Shown here: positions 46,860 through 57,535 of the stretch, piece by piece
How positions within the stretch are numbered: position 1 is the stretch's first letter
Layout: every line of letters begins with the position of its first letter
Assembly (NCBI GenBank): GCA_029721515.1
Contig: CM056563.1
Coordinates: forward strand, 21,209,954 to 21,273,953
Reading direction: 5' to 3'
Length of the DNA: 64,000 nt
DNA from: Synanceia verrucosa
Lineage: Eukaryota; Chordata; Actinopteri; Perciformes; Synanceiidae
Program-made: the position numbers and the translations under genes
Notes under the pieces: model-generated
What the model saw: only the letters and a program-made list of their open reading frames with translations
Database searches by the model: none
Told to the model about the DNA's origin: nothing

Positions 46860-47315
46860 CTCTGTAATTTCAGACTGATTGTGTGATCTGTTATCTCATG
46901 TGAATTGGCCATTAACATTACAGATGTCCTGTGATAGAAATTACTTTGAGGACGATCTCTCTGACGACCCAGTCTGTTCAAACAGGGCTTCAGATCATTA
47001 TGAAGGGTTGTGCCGTTGTTGTGTGTTTACGTCGTTGTGTTGGCTGGACCCATTAATCTTCTTGAATGTGGTAATAAATGCAGCCGTTCTGGTCTTTACT
47101 GTTTGATGTTCAAATAATTAGAGGAAGAAATGCCTAAAGTTCATGAGGCTTATTAGAATCATCGGAACCAGCGCACTTCAGGTTTCATGAATGCTGACAC
47201 TTGGCATTTCGTCACAGCGACACGTTCTAATCTGGAGCGAGCGCCGGTGTGACAGCGGCCTCATGAAGTAGATGTGCTTCGGGCTTCTGTTATTCGGCTG
47301 ATCTGTTGTTGAGAG
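46860..47315. other. Candidate conserved noncoding element
   Basis: Non-repetitive block with CCCATTAATCTTCTTGAATG, TTCAAATAATTAGAGG, CGTCACAGCGACACG and GGAGCGAGCGCCGGTGTGAC. A 75-codon plus frame here has no signature. Long, even and undecayed in look. Confidence 0.28.
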
Positions 47316-48280
47316 TGCAAAGCAGCAGAGGTGAGAGGGCTAGCATCGAGTGCAAGCGAGTTCAAATCCAGAGCTTACAATAAAGTTTCAGCATGAATTA
47401 ATACCACCGTGCTTGAGGGAATATAATATAAATGGTTTTCATGAGGGCTGAAAAGGTCATTGCACCAAAATGTGGGCCAGCTGTGTGATGTAGAAACAAC
47501 CTAGAGTTGTAATTTCCTGCGAGACGTTGTACTTAAATTCAGTGTGAGTGTTCAGATAGTAAACATAATCGTATTGGCAGATTTGAAATGTAACTCAGAT
47601 GGTTTAAAGGTCCCAGGAAATGAAAAATGTCTTTTCTGTGGTGTTACCCTGTGGCCCTGGGTGTATTGTTCAGCTGTCCATCATGTCAAAAAATACATGC
47701 TTGTTTTTTTTTTCCATCCCTCTTTCTGCACTCTGGGACCACTAGGATGTTATAATAGGTTTTAGGGTGAATGACGTAACACCTGTAGGTCTGCCTCCAT
47801 TTCAATTGGGAGATTTACTGTGTCAGTTTTACTTTAACGTGATAAACTTAAGGGAGTTAATTACCTAATCACCAAGTCTGCCTGGCTTTGCATCTCAGGC
47901 GCCATAGATTTACAGAGTGTCATCTAATCTAATTCAAATCTAGTTTCATGATGCTGGGAAAATACTGCAGTCCAGAAGCAGCAGAGATAGCTCACTCTCT
48001 GGCTCTAATAATCTTGGCCATAAATATAATGCAGTGTTTTCCCTATAATTGTACAGATATGGCAGGCTGCCAGACCAAAGGAACCCTCGCCAGAATAAAA
48101 AATATAATGCCAAACATCCACTCCAGTGTTTTCCTTCTGTATTAATTCTGCTTACATCAATGAATGAGGTAAGTGTTTGTGGTTAGTTCATGTCTGTAAT
48201 AACAGCTGGATAGTTTGATGATGAAAAGTAGGTATATTCATGTTTTCTTTTAAATGCTAAAGGGATATTCAGGAAAGGGT
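47316..48280. other. Non-coding, nothing recognised
   Basis: About 960 bp with short frames (up to 73 codons) that lack support. Confidence 0.4.
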
Positions 48281-48636
48281 CACTGAGTGCCACTGACATA
48301 TTTCAACATCAGTGTGTTTTTTCGTGGTCTCCTGCAGCCTGTGAGTAATTTTGGGACTTCTGGGAGATGTAGTCAGAGCATAAAGAGACAGTATACACCA
48401 CAGAGATCAAAGCAGGAAGTGGAGACAATCGAGATTGGAGAGAAAAATGGACGGATTCTGGACAAAAAGTGATGATTTTGGTGAAAGTGTCCTCTACTCT
48501 ACCTCTGATAAAACAAGAATGGAACAAGGTAAAAACAAACATTTTTTTTCATAATGAAATAGAGAGTCTCTTCTTTCATTTGAGATATATCATGATTGAT
48601 GACTGAAATTGGGCAAAAAAACCCTGGCATAAGGCA
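48281..48636 (-). mobile_element. Family 1 MITE, copy F (left arm of inverted pair)
   Basis: Starts near CACTGAGTGCCACTGACATA and goes through the usual body in minus orientation, with the THAP11/ZNF143-like motif at 48357-48373, to AACCCTGGCATAAGGCACTA. Instead of continuing to its own end it meets copy G, which runs in the opposite direction. Confidence 0.82.
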
Positions 48637-49022
48637 CTATGTCTCTGAAAACACTGAATAGCTCAAATGAAAGAAGAGACTCTCTATTTCATCATGAAAA
48701 AAAAGTTTGTTTTTACCTTTTTCTGTTTTTGTTTTATCAGAGGTAGAGTAGAGGACATTCCCACCCTAAACAACTTTTTGTCCAGATTCCGTCCGTTTTA
48801 CTCTCTAATCTCGATCGTCTCCACTTCCTGCATTGATCTCTGTGGTGTATACCATCCCTTTGTGCTCCAACTACATCTCCCAGAAGCCCCAACATTACTC
48901 ACAGGCTGTGTGAGAGCATTCTTTTGTCCTGATAAAAAGGATCGACGTATATAGAGTATGTATATGGTAGCTCAAGCGTTGTATTTTATAGATGTACATA
49001 TCCGTCTTTGGCACTCAAAGAG
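48637..49022 (+). mobile_element. Family 1 MITE, copy G (right arm of inverted pair)
   Basis: Begins TATGTCTCTGAAAACACTG, inside the element, and ends with GGCACTCAAAGAG followed by TTAA (49023-49026). THAP11/ZNF143-like motif at 48870-48886. Relative to A it lacks the first ~100 bp. With F it forms a ~740-bp imperfect inverted repeat, with only a short unpaired centre. Confidence 0.82.
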
Positions 49023-49026
49023 TTAA

Positions 49027-50137
49027 TATGGCAGTCATCTGGTGCACCAGTCATAATTTAGTTTTTATACTCATTTGCTCCTGATGTTCTTCACTGCTGC
49101 ATCATCATTTGTGCATCATTTTTCATTTTTGTTGTGTCTTTCTTTCTTAATTCACTTATTTTGTTTACCTTTATGTAAAAAGACTGAGCTCTATAGTCAA
49201 ACACTTCACATCTGGAAGCTGCCCAAGAGAACTATTGTTTTCTTGTGTCGACTTTCGACCAATTAGCAGCTCCACTGGAGCAGTTAGGGGTGTTAATACT
49301 TTGCTCAAGGGCACTTTGACAGTTGCCACTGAGGAAGAGGAGAGCTTTCCTCACTCAATTATTTTAGCAGGCAGTGTGGGGATTAAAATGTGTAACCTTC
49401 TCTTGCCTGTAGCTTATACTGCCTCCATATTTATTGTAGAATATTTGGGACATTAGGGAAAAATGTCAAAAAGTGAGCATGCAAAAAGGGATTTATTATA
49501 ATGCTTCAAGACATCACAAGTACTTCACAACTTCATTGTAAAGACAGTAGATATTTTAACTGCTGCGGTGAAACAATGTACAGCATGAACTCATACAGTG
49601 TTTCAGCTGTCGTGATCAAAATGAAGGAGACAAATTAAAATAATGTTGAATGCGATGTCATCTTTTACTTGATTGGCACTCCGCCTATCCAGCCAGTCAG
49701 GTTTAAAACACCTGAGCTGACAGAGGAGGAAGTAGCACCATCAGGCTGTCATTTCACTGAGAGACGTTAGTGCTGTCTGCCGCTCAGTGTCGAGTCTTAA
49801 ACTGCTTTTTAGTTTTCAATTTTAAATACCTAACCTCATAAATCATAGTCGACAGGTCAGAAAAATATGCACAACCTTCAAATAATGAATTAACAAGATG
49901 TAATAATACTGTTAGTTCAGGTTTTTGTGACCTTTTTATCGTTTACTTTATTACTTTATCATTGAGGGAATTGAATAGAAAACCTCACAAAAGGAAACTA
50001 TATGCTGTATTTTGCAAATTGTGGGTTTCAATTGCTCAATTAGCACAGAAGGGTAATGACTGATCAGATGGGCTTTTTTAGCTCAACACTTGATTTGCTG
50101 TCTTCACTAATTTTTAGCCGCTTATTTTAGCCACTTA
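49027..50137. other. Non-coding, nothing recognised
   Basis: About 1.1 kb of AT-rich DNA; short frames only. Confidence 0.45.
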
Positions 50138-50788
50138 TTACCTCCGCCAAGGAAGTTATGTTTTCACCAGGGTTTGTTTATTTGTTTGTATGTATGTTGG
50201 TTTGCAAAATAACTCAAAAAGTTGTGGACGGATTTTGAAGAAATTTTCAGGGTTGGTCCGTAGTGGCCCAACTTAAAACTGATTCATTTTTGGTGGTGAT
50301 TGGATCTGATTCAAGGTCATCAAGGTCAAATGAAATGTCACTCCATAGTAATGTATGGGAGATTTTGCATATTCCTGAATGCTCCAGGGTGTACAATTTT
50401 CAGCCAATCATCACCTAATTTGGTATATAAACATAAATATAGGAATCCAGAAGTCACCGATGCAGTTTGGTCAAGATCAGTAAAAGGTCAAGGTCACCAA
50501 GGTCAAATATGTGTTTTTAACCATAACTTCATGTAGGAAGGAGCTAGAGCAATGCAACTGGTCTCAAAATATCTAGAATTCTCAAATTGTATTTACAAGT
50601 TTTGCGGGTAGTTTTTATTCTAATTCAAATGTGACAAACTATGAAGTAGAGAAAAAATATATATAAATAAAATGTACATGATATTAATGTGGATAAAATG
50701 TTAAATGTTGTGGGCTTGCAGGAGTATACGCTCTCTCAGAATGCTGCTTTGGTGGAGGTCTGCACTCTCTGAGTGCTGAGTTTTCTAT
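50138..50788 (+). mobile_element. Family 2 MITE, longest copy
   Basis: Begins TTACCTCCGCCAAGGAAGTT, continues with TTTGTTTATTTGTTTGTATG, GTTGTGGACGGATTTTGAAG and ATTTTTGGTGGTGATTGGAT, then AAGGTCAAGGTCACCAAGGT and TAACTTCATGTAGGAAGGAG, and ends with GGTCTGCACTCTCTGAGTGC then TGAGTTTTCT. Parts of it match both other copies, which makes it the reference for the family here. No frame with transposase motifs; a 78-codon frame inside is not supported. The superfamily is unknown to me. Confidence 0.78.
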
Positions 50789-50799
50789 ATGACGCCTTA

Positions 50800-50956
50800 G
50801 TTTTTTCCCACTGGTTGTTTTTCTATTGGTTTCTTAGTTTTCATAGGCCCTCCTTGTAATGTTGCTCTATCCATTTTGCTGCTGTAACGATGCAAATTTC
50901 CCATCTGTGGGACGAATAAAGGATGATCTTATCTTATCTCAGCTTATCTTATCTGT
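50800..50956 (+). mobile_element. LINE 3' end with ATCTT tail
   Basis: GATGCAAATTTCCCATCTG, GGGACGAATAAAGGATGATC and then repeated ATCTT units fit the 3' end of a fish non-LTR retrotransposon, with AATAAA and a short-motif tail. No coding part remains. The left edge is unclear. Confidence 0.55.
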
Positions 50957-53710
50957 GGCTTGACTATTAGGTGGTCGACAGACTATTCTATTTAAACTGA
51001 AGAAAGTTTTGTTGTTTTAAACAAGTGAACCAGCACCCCTGATGCTTGGTAAGGTATACGGCCTGATCATCACTGCTTCCAGCTATTATTTGTATTTGTT
51101 ATCTATGCATTTGTTACTTAATTTGTGTTTATTAATTGGTGTGATAATGTTGACTAATGTGCTTTTATTTCACTGTGCCAGGCTAAGACTTAATGCTGTT
51201 AACCTGACTGCCACCCACACATATTTAGTTAGTGTTGAATTACATGCTGCATTGTGTCCTGTGAATCCCTCATGGATAGGTAGGCAATTTGAATCCACAC
51301 ACGACAACGGCTGACTCTGCCACTAACAATGAATACTACTATTTAAAAAGGTAATTACTGAATGTAAAACACTGGATGGTTGTTGCAAAATAAGATTGCA
51401 ACAATATTATCAAAAGTAAGGTTTGGTTTCATGAAAATCTTAAGAATTATAACAACAAATATGCCTTGTTATTTTGGGATTTAGAAATAATCAGTTCTAT
51501 TGTTTCTCTTGAACACTAATCAGGATGACATAAAGTTAAGGTGGTTTAAGCAAACAACCAAAATCTCAATCCATACCTGCATATTTTACATCAGTGTGTA
51601 TTTAAAATAAGGCAAGATGTAGTTTCCTTTGAGTACACCATGTTTATGAGTTCTTGTACTCTTTGGGTCAAGGATCTTTGAATAGGTGACATGAGGTGAG
51701 CAGCTCAAATAATAACTTTTACTCCCTAGTCAGCCTTCACAAGCAGGTTGGATCTCTTTCAGTGAACAAGGTCATCATTTTAACACACATGCTTAAGCTT
51801 AAGTGTATTTTGGCCACAGAGTAAAGTAAATAAACACTGTTGTGCTTTATCACAATCTGCTGGAGTATTTGTCTCAAAGTCAGCCACATCACCACTGCTC
51901 CCATGTATCAACAACAGTTCAACATCCTGGCCTTTTATTACAGTGGGTGTTAGATTATGGTACAAGAGCATAAGGGAGACGTGGGAAGTGACCACAAAGC
52001 AAAAGGAACAAATGAGAGATTCTCTAAATAGAGCAGTGAGGTCTGGTTCATGTCAGGCAGTCAGATAACAAAGAGCATACAACCTACTGACAGTCACAGT
52101 GTAATTCATCACAAGAAACATTTCCACAAGTGCAGTTTTTGAGGGTGGGTGGACATGCTCAGTGTTGGGAGAAATGTGCTTTTATATTTCTAATAGCCTT
52201 TCATTATAAAGTCATAAGTCCATAAGTACTTTGACCATCTCGTTAGGCAACATGCTGTGTGATATCAAGCTGTATAGGAACCCCCCATAGATCAGAGCCA
52301 CATGAAGTTATGCATTTTCTTTTAATTTTATTCTCATTAGCAATAAAAATAGATTTTTCTGGAAATCATAAAAGTTTAAGCACTAAGTCCTTCATAGCAA
52401 ATCTTTCAGCTGCTAATTTTCGCTAGGAACATATTATTATTCATTTTATTTTTTTACAAAGAGAATGCCTCTCCTCTTTTTTCAGTAAATTTAAGTACTA
52501 AAGTATTTTCTGATTGTAGGTCCTCTCTGTATGTCAGTTTGATTTAGGTGCTTCATTGTTTTATATTCAGTATTGATGTTTATTTATTGTTTGTGTTTCT
52601 ATGTGGATTATATTAATGTTTATGTCAAAGGAGCTATTAAAGAGGGAAAACATCAGCACAATGAGAAGACACAGGGAGAGCCAAGCATTTGCCTCAGCAG
52701 AAGCTTTGAAAACTGCCTGACATGTTGTCAGTGCTGCACCATGACTGCACAATACAGGGCCTGCTTTCTGAAGCTTTGAGTCAATGTTTATGGCTGCCCA
52801 CCAGGGCTTGTAATTAGCACCAACCCACTGTCCAAATATGGTTAAATATTAATTGAAAGCAACTAGTGTCATCAGGTTTCCAGCCAACTTGGCAGGTGAT
52901 GAATATAGGCGTCAAACACAGTGTCCAAAACAATGTGCATCATGCAGGAAATCCCTAGTGCAATAGAAAGTATGTGTGGTCATGTTGGTCATCTTACAAA
53001 GACACAACTTTGAGTTTGATTACTGAATGATTGATACCAATGATATCATCCACAGTGTGAGGTAACAATTACTTTTTTTAATTTATCTCAAAAATAAAAA
53101 AAAAATGCTCATTCATGTTCAGTCTAAAGTGGCACTTTAAATGTCCAAAATAAAAAGATGTTTGGTTTGCAATGATATAAAACAAAGATAGAGTAGGAAA
53201 TGATGCATAAATGGCGAAGACAATAAATTTATTCTCAAAATAGCTGCAGATAATTGCAAACATCAGCCTAGCTTTAAATATGTGCTACAGCACAGCACAG
53301 ACTCTATGAAAGTACACATTTTTCGAAACAACATTGTATGTTTTTTATCACTAGAAAGCATTCAGGATGAGCTTAAAGACCTCAAGATCAATACTGTGAA
53401 TACAATATATGGTTATGGAAAGTAATATTTTCTCTTGTGTGAACTGGAATCTTACCTAGCACTCAGTGACAGCTGTGATATTACTGTGAGCAAGGAGAAA
53501 GCTGGTCCAACTTGGCTTTTAACAGGAACATGTTGCTACCAGAGACCTAATAGGAGCTGTTGAGTATGTATTTATACTGTAGCAGTAGGTAATATGACTA
53601 ACCTGCCTAATCTCTTTCTCCATCCCCTCGTAGCAGAGGGAGTGCAGGGCAGAGGGTTGTTGAGTTGAATAATAGTCTGGTCTGCCTGACTCACTGATCT
53701 TTTACCTTTG
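50957..53710. other. Non-coding, nothing recognised
   Basis: About 2.75 kb of AT-rich DNA. Frames up to 90 codons on both strands have no signature. No shared repeat seen. Confidence 0.45.
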
Positions 53711-54480
53711 GGTGAACATAAAAAAATATGGTATTTAAAAAAAATAAGTATTTCCACCCAATACATTCATTTAGCAAGAAATAGTTTTGTTGAGTGACAT
53801 AAATATGACATGTGATATAAATGTAAATATGCTGGGTCAATATAAGGTGTTGACATTACTATTACTTAATTATGAGGGGTAAATCCAACATAATAATCAT
53901 CTGTTCTGTGAACATATAAAAATGATGAAAAGTAGTTCTACCCAATTGTAATACGTTCATTTAGCAAGCGATGCAAATGCTAAGTAACCATAGCAACTAA
54001 TGCTGCTATTGTTAGCTGCTATGATTAGTGAACACACTATGAAAACATTCAGTGATGAAATTAATCGTTCAAAAAGAACGGACAGTAACAAGTTATATGA
54101 CATTTCTGTGCAGTGGTTTATTTTTTAGTCAAAGTTATTTTAAGTTAAGTAAAGGACTTATCTTACCGTCTTCCACTGTGAACATTGTCGACTCTCAGCA
54201 TGTGTTTTGAACTGTGTGCTGAACTTCAGGAAATAAAGTTTCTAAAGCTCCCGGTTCGCACACTACTGCCACCTTCTGCTCTGGAGTTGTACATGCAATT
54301 TACACAAACTTACCCAAAATGCATTAGGTTCTGTCAACATAACTTAATTTATACAATGTTAAATTTTTGCACATCATGCTAAAATAACATTACTTAATGA
54401 TGTTCAACCACAAAAAATGACTATATGTGCTAGAAGCGACATGATTAATGTAGCAGACACCCAGTTTGGCTTTTTTGAGT
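53711..54480 (+). mobile_element. Family 3 repeat, copy 3 (longest)
   Basis: The longest copy. Its first ~370 bp hold two diverged copies of a ~190-bp unit: GTGAACATAAAAAAATATGG with CCACCCAATACATTCATTTA (53713-53773), and GTGAACATATAAAAATGATG with TTCTACCCAATTGTAATACG (53907-53955), both followed by TTTAGCAAG. The right half matches the reverse of 10203-10627. On the minus strand it reads like a small promoter and first exon: CTCF-like core, then ATG at 54185 and a donor-like GTAAGATAAG 19 bases on. The class is unknown. Confidence 0.7.
54264..54279 (-). promoter_or_regulatory. CTCF-like core in family 3 copy 3
   Basis: Minus-strand GCAGAAGGTGGCAGTA, identical to the site at 10395-10410. 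Two mismatches to CCASYAGRKGGCRSYV. Binding is inferred. Confidence 0.35.
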
Positions 54481-55504
54481 GTATACAAGGTACGACGCAG
54501 CATTTTTCATAAGTGACTCTTTGAGGCAGAACCTCCCCCTGTTCAAAATTAACAAATCACCCACTGACTGTCGGTATTGCACTCTGAGCAAGTTCTGCAG
54601 ATCTGTCTTACAGTAAAGAACATAATTATTTTGTGTATTCATAGCATGAAACAGTGATAAGAGCACTCCATCAAAGCTATATGTCCTTATCTGAAATTAA
54701 TCAACAGCCCTCCAGTCATTCAGAATCGGGTATTCATGTAGGCCTTGGTATGAAAGTGTAATGAAATTTATTAGATCTAAAATGGGTGTGACCCTTTAAT
54801 AATAACACCAGAGTTATTGAGGTTTTTTTGCACATCTCAGAGGATAGAAATGGCTTTTTATCCTCCACAGACATTTTTAGTCCTACGTATTCACTGCTGT
54901 GCCAGAGGCTTTGATCTGAGATGTACTTTCCTAATATCTTGTGCCTACGCCGTGCATTTGAAACATTTAAGAAATTTAGGTTCCTCAGAAGTTGGTCACA
55001 GTCTGCACAGATGAGTGCTATTTTAGTGTCTGCACTGTGCTGATGTTGAAAATGCATTTTAATAGCTGTGTTTCGCTAATTTAAGATTGCAGCAGAGTGG
55101 ATACATGCAGAAGCTGGAAACACTGAAGTAAACATCACATTTTGAACCTCAGTCCACCTACACTTTTTTTTTTTTAAAAGGCTGTTGCCAGGAGGCGAAT
55201 TATCAAAGTGACAGAGCTGACAGGGACGACAAAGCTGTCAGAGTCAAGCCCTCTTAGCAAATGACTGATGCACAGACCTGAATAATGAATTAAAGGCAAT
55301 TTAATTTTCCAAAATGGTTCTGTTTTGGAGACAGCTGACATTAAGACGGTGGATTTAGTTGATAACTGCACATCATATTAGCAGAAATTCTAACTCTCAG
55401 TGCCGTTTTACTTAATTAGTGCTAGCAGTGCATTGGCGATCTGTAGTGCAGTATTTCAGTTGTCTTCATGATCCGCTCCATGGTGCATCTGGCTGAGATG
55501 AAGC
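54481..55504. other. Non-coding, nothing recognised
   Basis: About 1 kb. A minus-strand 107-codon frame (54734-55057) shows no family signature. Confidence 0.45.
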
Positions 55505-55938
55505 ATCGTGTTTGGTCATGAGATATTATTTCATGCCAAGGTAAAAACTGATATCATGACAACTCTATCCCCCATGCTTATAACTCACTGTAATAACTAC
55601 AAACAGCTATGTGAGAGATACCGCTGGTCCTTACTGCCTGCTGCTGTCAGACTTTACAACACACTAGTTTACACACATCCAACAGTGTACAATATTAATA
55701 CTCACATGCAATAACACATCTGTAGAGAGAGGACTCTCTGCAATCTACATGTGCAATAAATCAGAAATATTTCTTTCTACTATTCATTCAATACATCTGT
55801 TACCTTTATCACACCAGTCATTCCATTATGCTTAATGTTATTCTCTTCATGTATTTTGTTTATATGATAACTTCCTTTTTCACCTTGTTTGTTGCTTACG
55901 TCAACATGCTTATTATACATTGTTTCGCTCATGGATTT
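55505..55938 (+). mobile_element. LINE 3' fragment: ORF2 C-terminus and 3' UTR
   Basis: A plus frame from 55508 to 55714 contains SLLPAAVRLYN (55628-55660), a motif found at the C-terminus of the reverse-transcriptase protein in several fish non-LTR retrotransposons, here after a CNNYKQLCERYRW stretch. The frame ends soon after, as expected, and an AT-rich 3' UTR follows. It is cut by MITE copy H at a TTAA site and appears to resume at 56265. The 5' part is absent (5' truncation). Clade not resolved. Confidence 0.65.
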
Positions 55939-55942
55939 TTAA

Positions 55943-56260
55943 CTGTTTGAGTGGCGGCCATTTTTTTTTTTTTTTTTTTTTTGCCCATTTTGAAAATCGT
56001 CACTTTTTGTCCAGAATCCATTTGTTTTGCTCTCTAATGTTGATCGTCTCCACTTCCTGCTTTGATCTCTGTGGCATAAACCTTCTCTTTATGCTCTGAC
56101 TACATCTCCCAGAAGCCCCAATATTACTCACAGGCTGCGGGAGACCGCGATCGGCGACCCACTGCCAAAAAGCCACTTTGACGTATTATCACGTCGATGG
56201 CACTCAAGCATCAGATTTTACATGACATAGAAATACATTATGTCAGTGGCACTCAAAGAG
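55943..56260 (+). mobile_element. Family 1 MITE, copy H, inserted in a LINE
   Basis: Exact TTAA on both sides (55939-55942 and 56261-56264). Left end CTGTTTGAGTGGCGGCC, then a T run (55961-55982) where the first part of the body is deleted. Right end GGCACTCAAAGAG with a second module CGATGGCACTCAAGC about 50 bp inside. THAP11/ZNF143-like motif at 56099-56115. The flanks read as one LINE 3' end. Confidence 0.88.
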
Positions 56261-56264
56261 TTAA

Positions 56265-56320
56265 GTTACATTGTCTTCTCTTCTCTTCTCTTATCTCATT
56301 GTATCTTATCTTATCTTATG
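56265..56320 (+). repeat. LINE tail, (CTTCT/ATCTT)n
   Basis: CTTCTCTTCTCTTCTCTT then ATCTTATCTTATCTTAT. I read it as the 3' tail of the LINE at 55505-55938, separated from it by MITE H. Confidence 0.6.
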
Positions 56321-56830
56321 TGTTGAACAGAGTCCAGGAAAGTTTCTCTGTAAAGTTTGCCAGTTCGGCTCATGTTTGAGTTGGTCTCCTCTCAGTAGAC
56401 CTGCAAGTCAGAGTTGCAGACTATCAATCTTCTTTCCCAGCAGTGTGAAGGTGGAGTATTTGTCTTTGTTAGCTCTGCCACAGACTGACAGTGTGCAGAG
56501 ACTGTTTCCATCCTTTTTCTCACTTTGTACCAGTTGCAGGTACAGACTTCTGTCAACCTGAATAGGGGTTGGGATGAATACTCTCATTTATGGTTTTGCC
56601 TTTTGACATTTTTTCGTCTAAATCTGTAGGCAATCTTTGGCTGTAGTTTGAGATCAAATAGGTAGAACTCAACTTATTCTTCTTCCTGTTATGTAACAGG
56701 AATGAATTACAAGGGAAGAGATGCACTAATGTTCAGCCTGTTTGTCTAGTAGAGACCATTTGGAGTCACCATATCATAGTGACAAATGTGTTATTGTCAC
56801 AAGTCCAACTGAACGTAACCATGGAAAAAA
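56321..56830. other. Non-coding, nothing recognised
   Basis: About 500 bp between LINE tail and Penelope remnant; no credible gene. Confidence 0.4.
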
Positions 56831-57535
56831 AAAGGAGCAAAAAAGAGTCTACTGGACTTGCTTGAGGTTTGTTGAAGATGTTTCACCTCTCATCATCCAA
56901 GAGGCTTCTTCAGTTCTAACTGACTGACAGAGAGTCCAGATACTGATGAAAATAAATCAACAACAGAAACCACCAACATAACAGGTCTAGTTAGGAGTCA
57001 TTGTGAGCTGTTAAGGTGAGATCCATTCAGGTGTGAATGGTTGCCACGGTTTCTGGGGATGGAAGTAGATACTGAATTGTAAGTGGCTGATAGATGGTGT
57101 CGTAGTCCTCCTCTGCTCAGAGATGGTTTCTCCTGTTTGACAAAAATTGCTTCTTTGACTCCTCTCTCAAACCATCTGTCTTTCCTGGCTAAAACCTGGA
57201 CATCACTGTCCTCAAAGGAGTGTTTTCAGGTGTCTTTCAGGTGCAGGTGAACTGCTGAGTCATGTCCTGAGGAGTTGGCTCTCCTGTGCTGAGTCATATG
57301 CTTGTCATGTGTTTGTTTGGTCTCCACCAACATACAAGTATGGTGCATTCTTCACTGCAGTGGACAGTATACACTACATTACTCTGTTTGTGTCGTGGTG
57401 TTTTGTCCTTTGCTTGGACCAGCTTCTGTCTCAGTGTGTTTCCTGGTTTGAGGGGAATCTTGTGTTTATTGAAAATTCTCTTGAACTTTTCCGATACTCT
57501 GACACGAGCATAATTATGTAACTTCATACAAAAAA
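56831..57535 (-). pseudogene. Decayed Penelope-like element, endonuclease end and 3' UTR
   Basis: On the minus strand a 77-codon frame (57527-57294) carries FKRIFNKHKIP, GNTLRQKLVQAKD and TPRHKQSNVVYTVHCSEEC, the linker and start of the GIY-YIG endonuclease domain as in fish Penelope-like retroelements. After a frame break the remaining homology extends to about 57040 in broken frames. The 3' part includes GAAGAAGCCTCTTGG and GGTGAAACATCTTC, also typical. Not functional: stops, frameshifts and no reverse transcriptase. Antisense plus-strand frames of 70-75 codons are shadows. Confidence 0.8.

Noticed and set aside
57286..57521. Plus-strand frames of 70-75 codons
   Set aside because: They are antisense to the Penelope endonuclease remnant.
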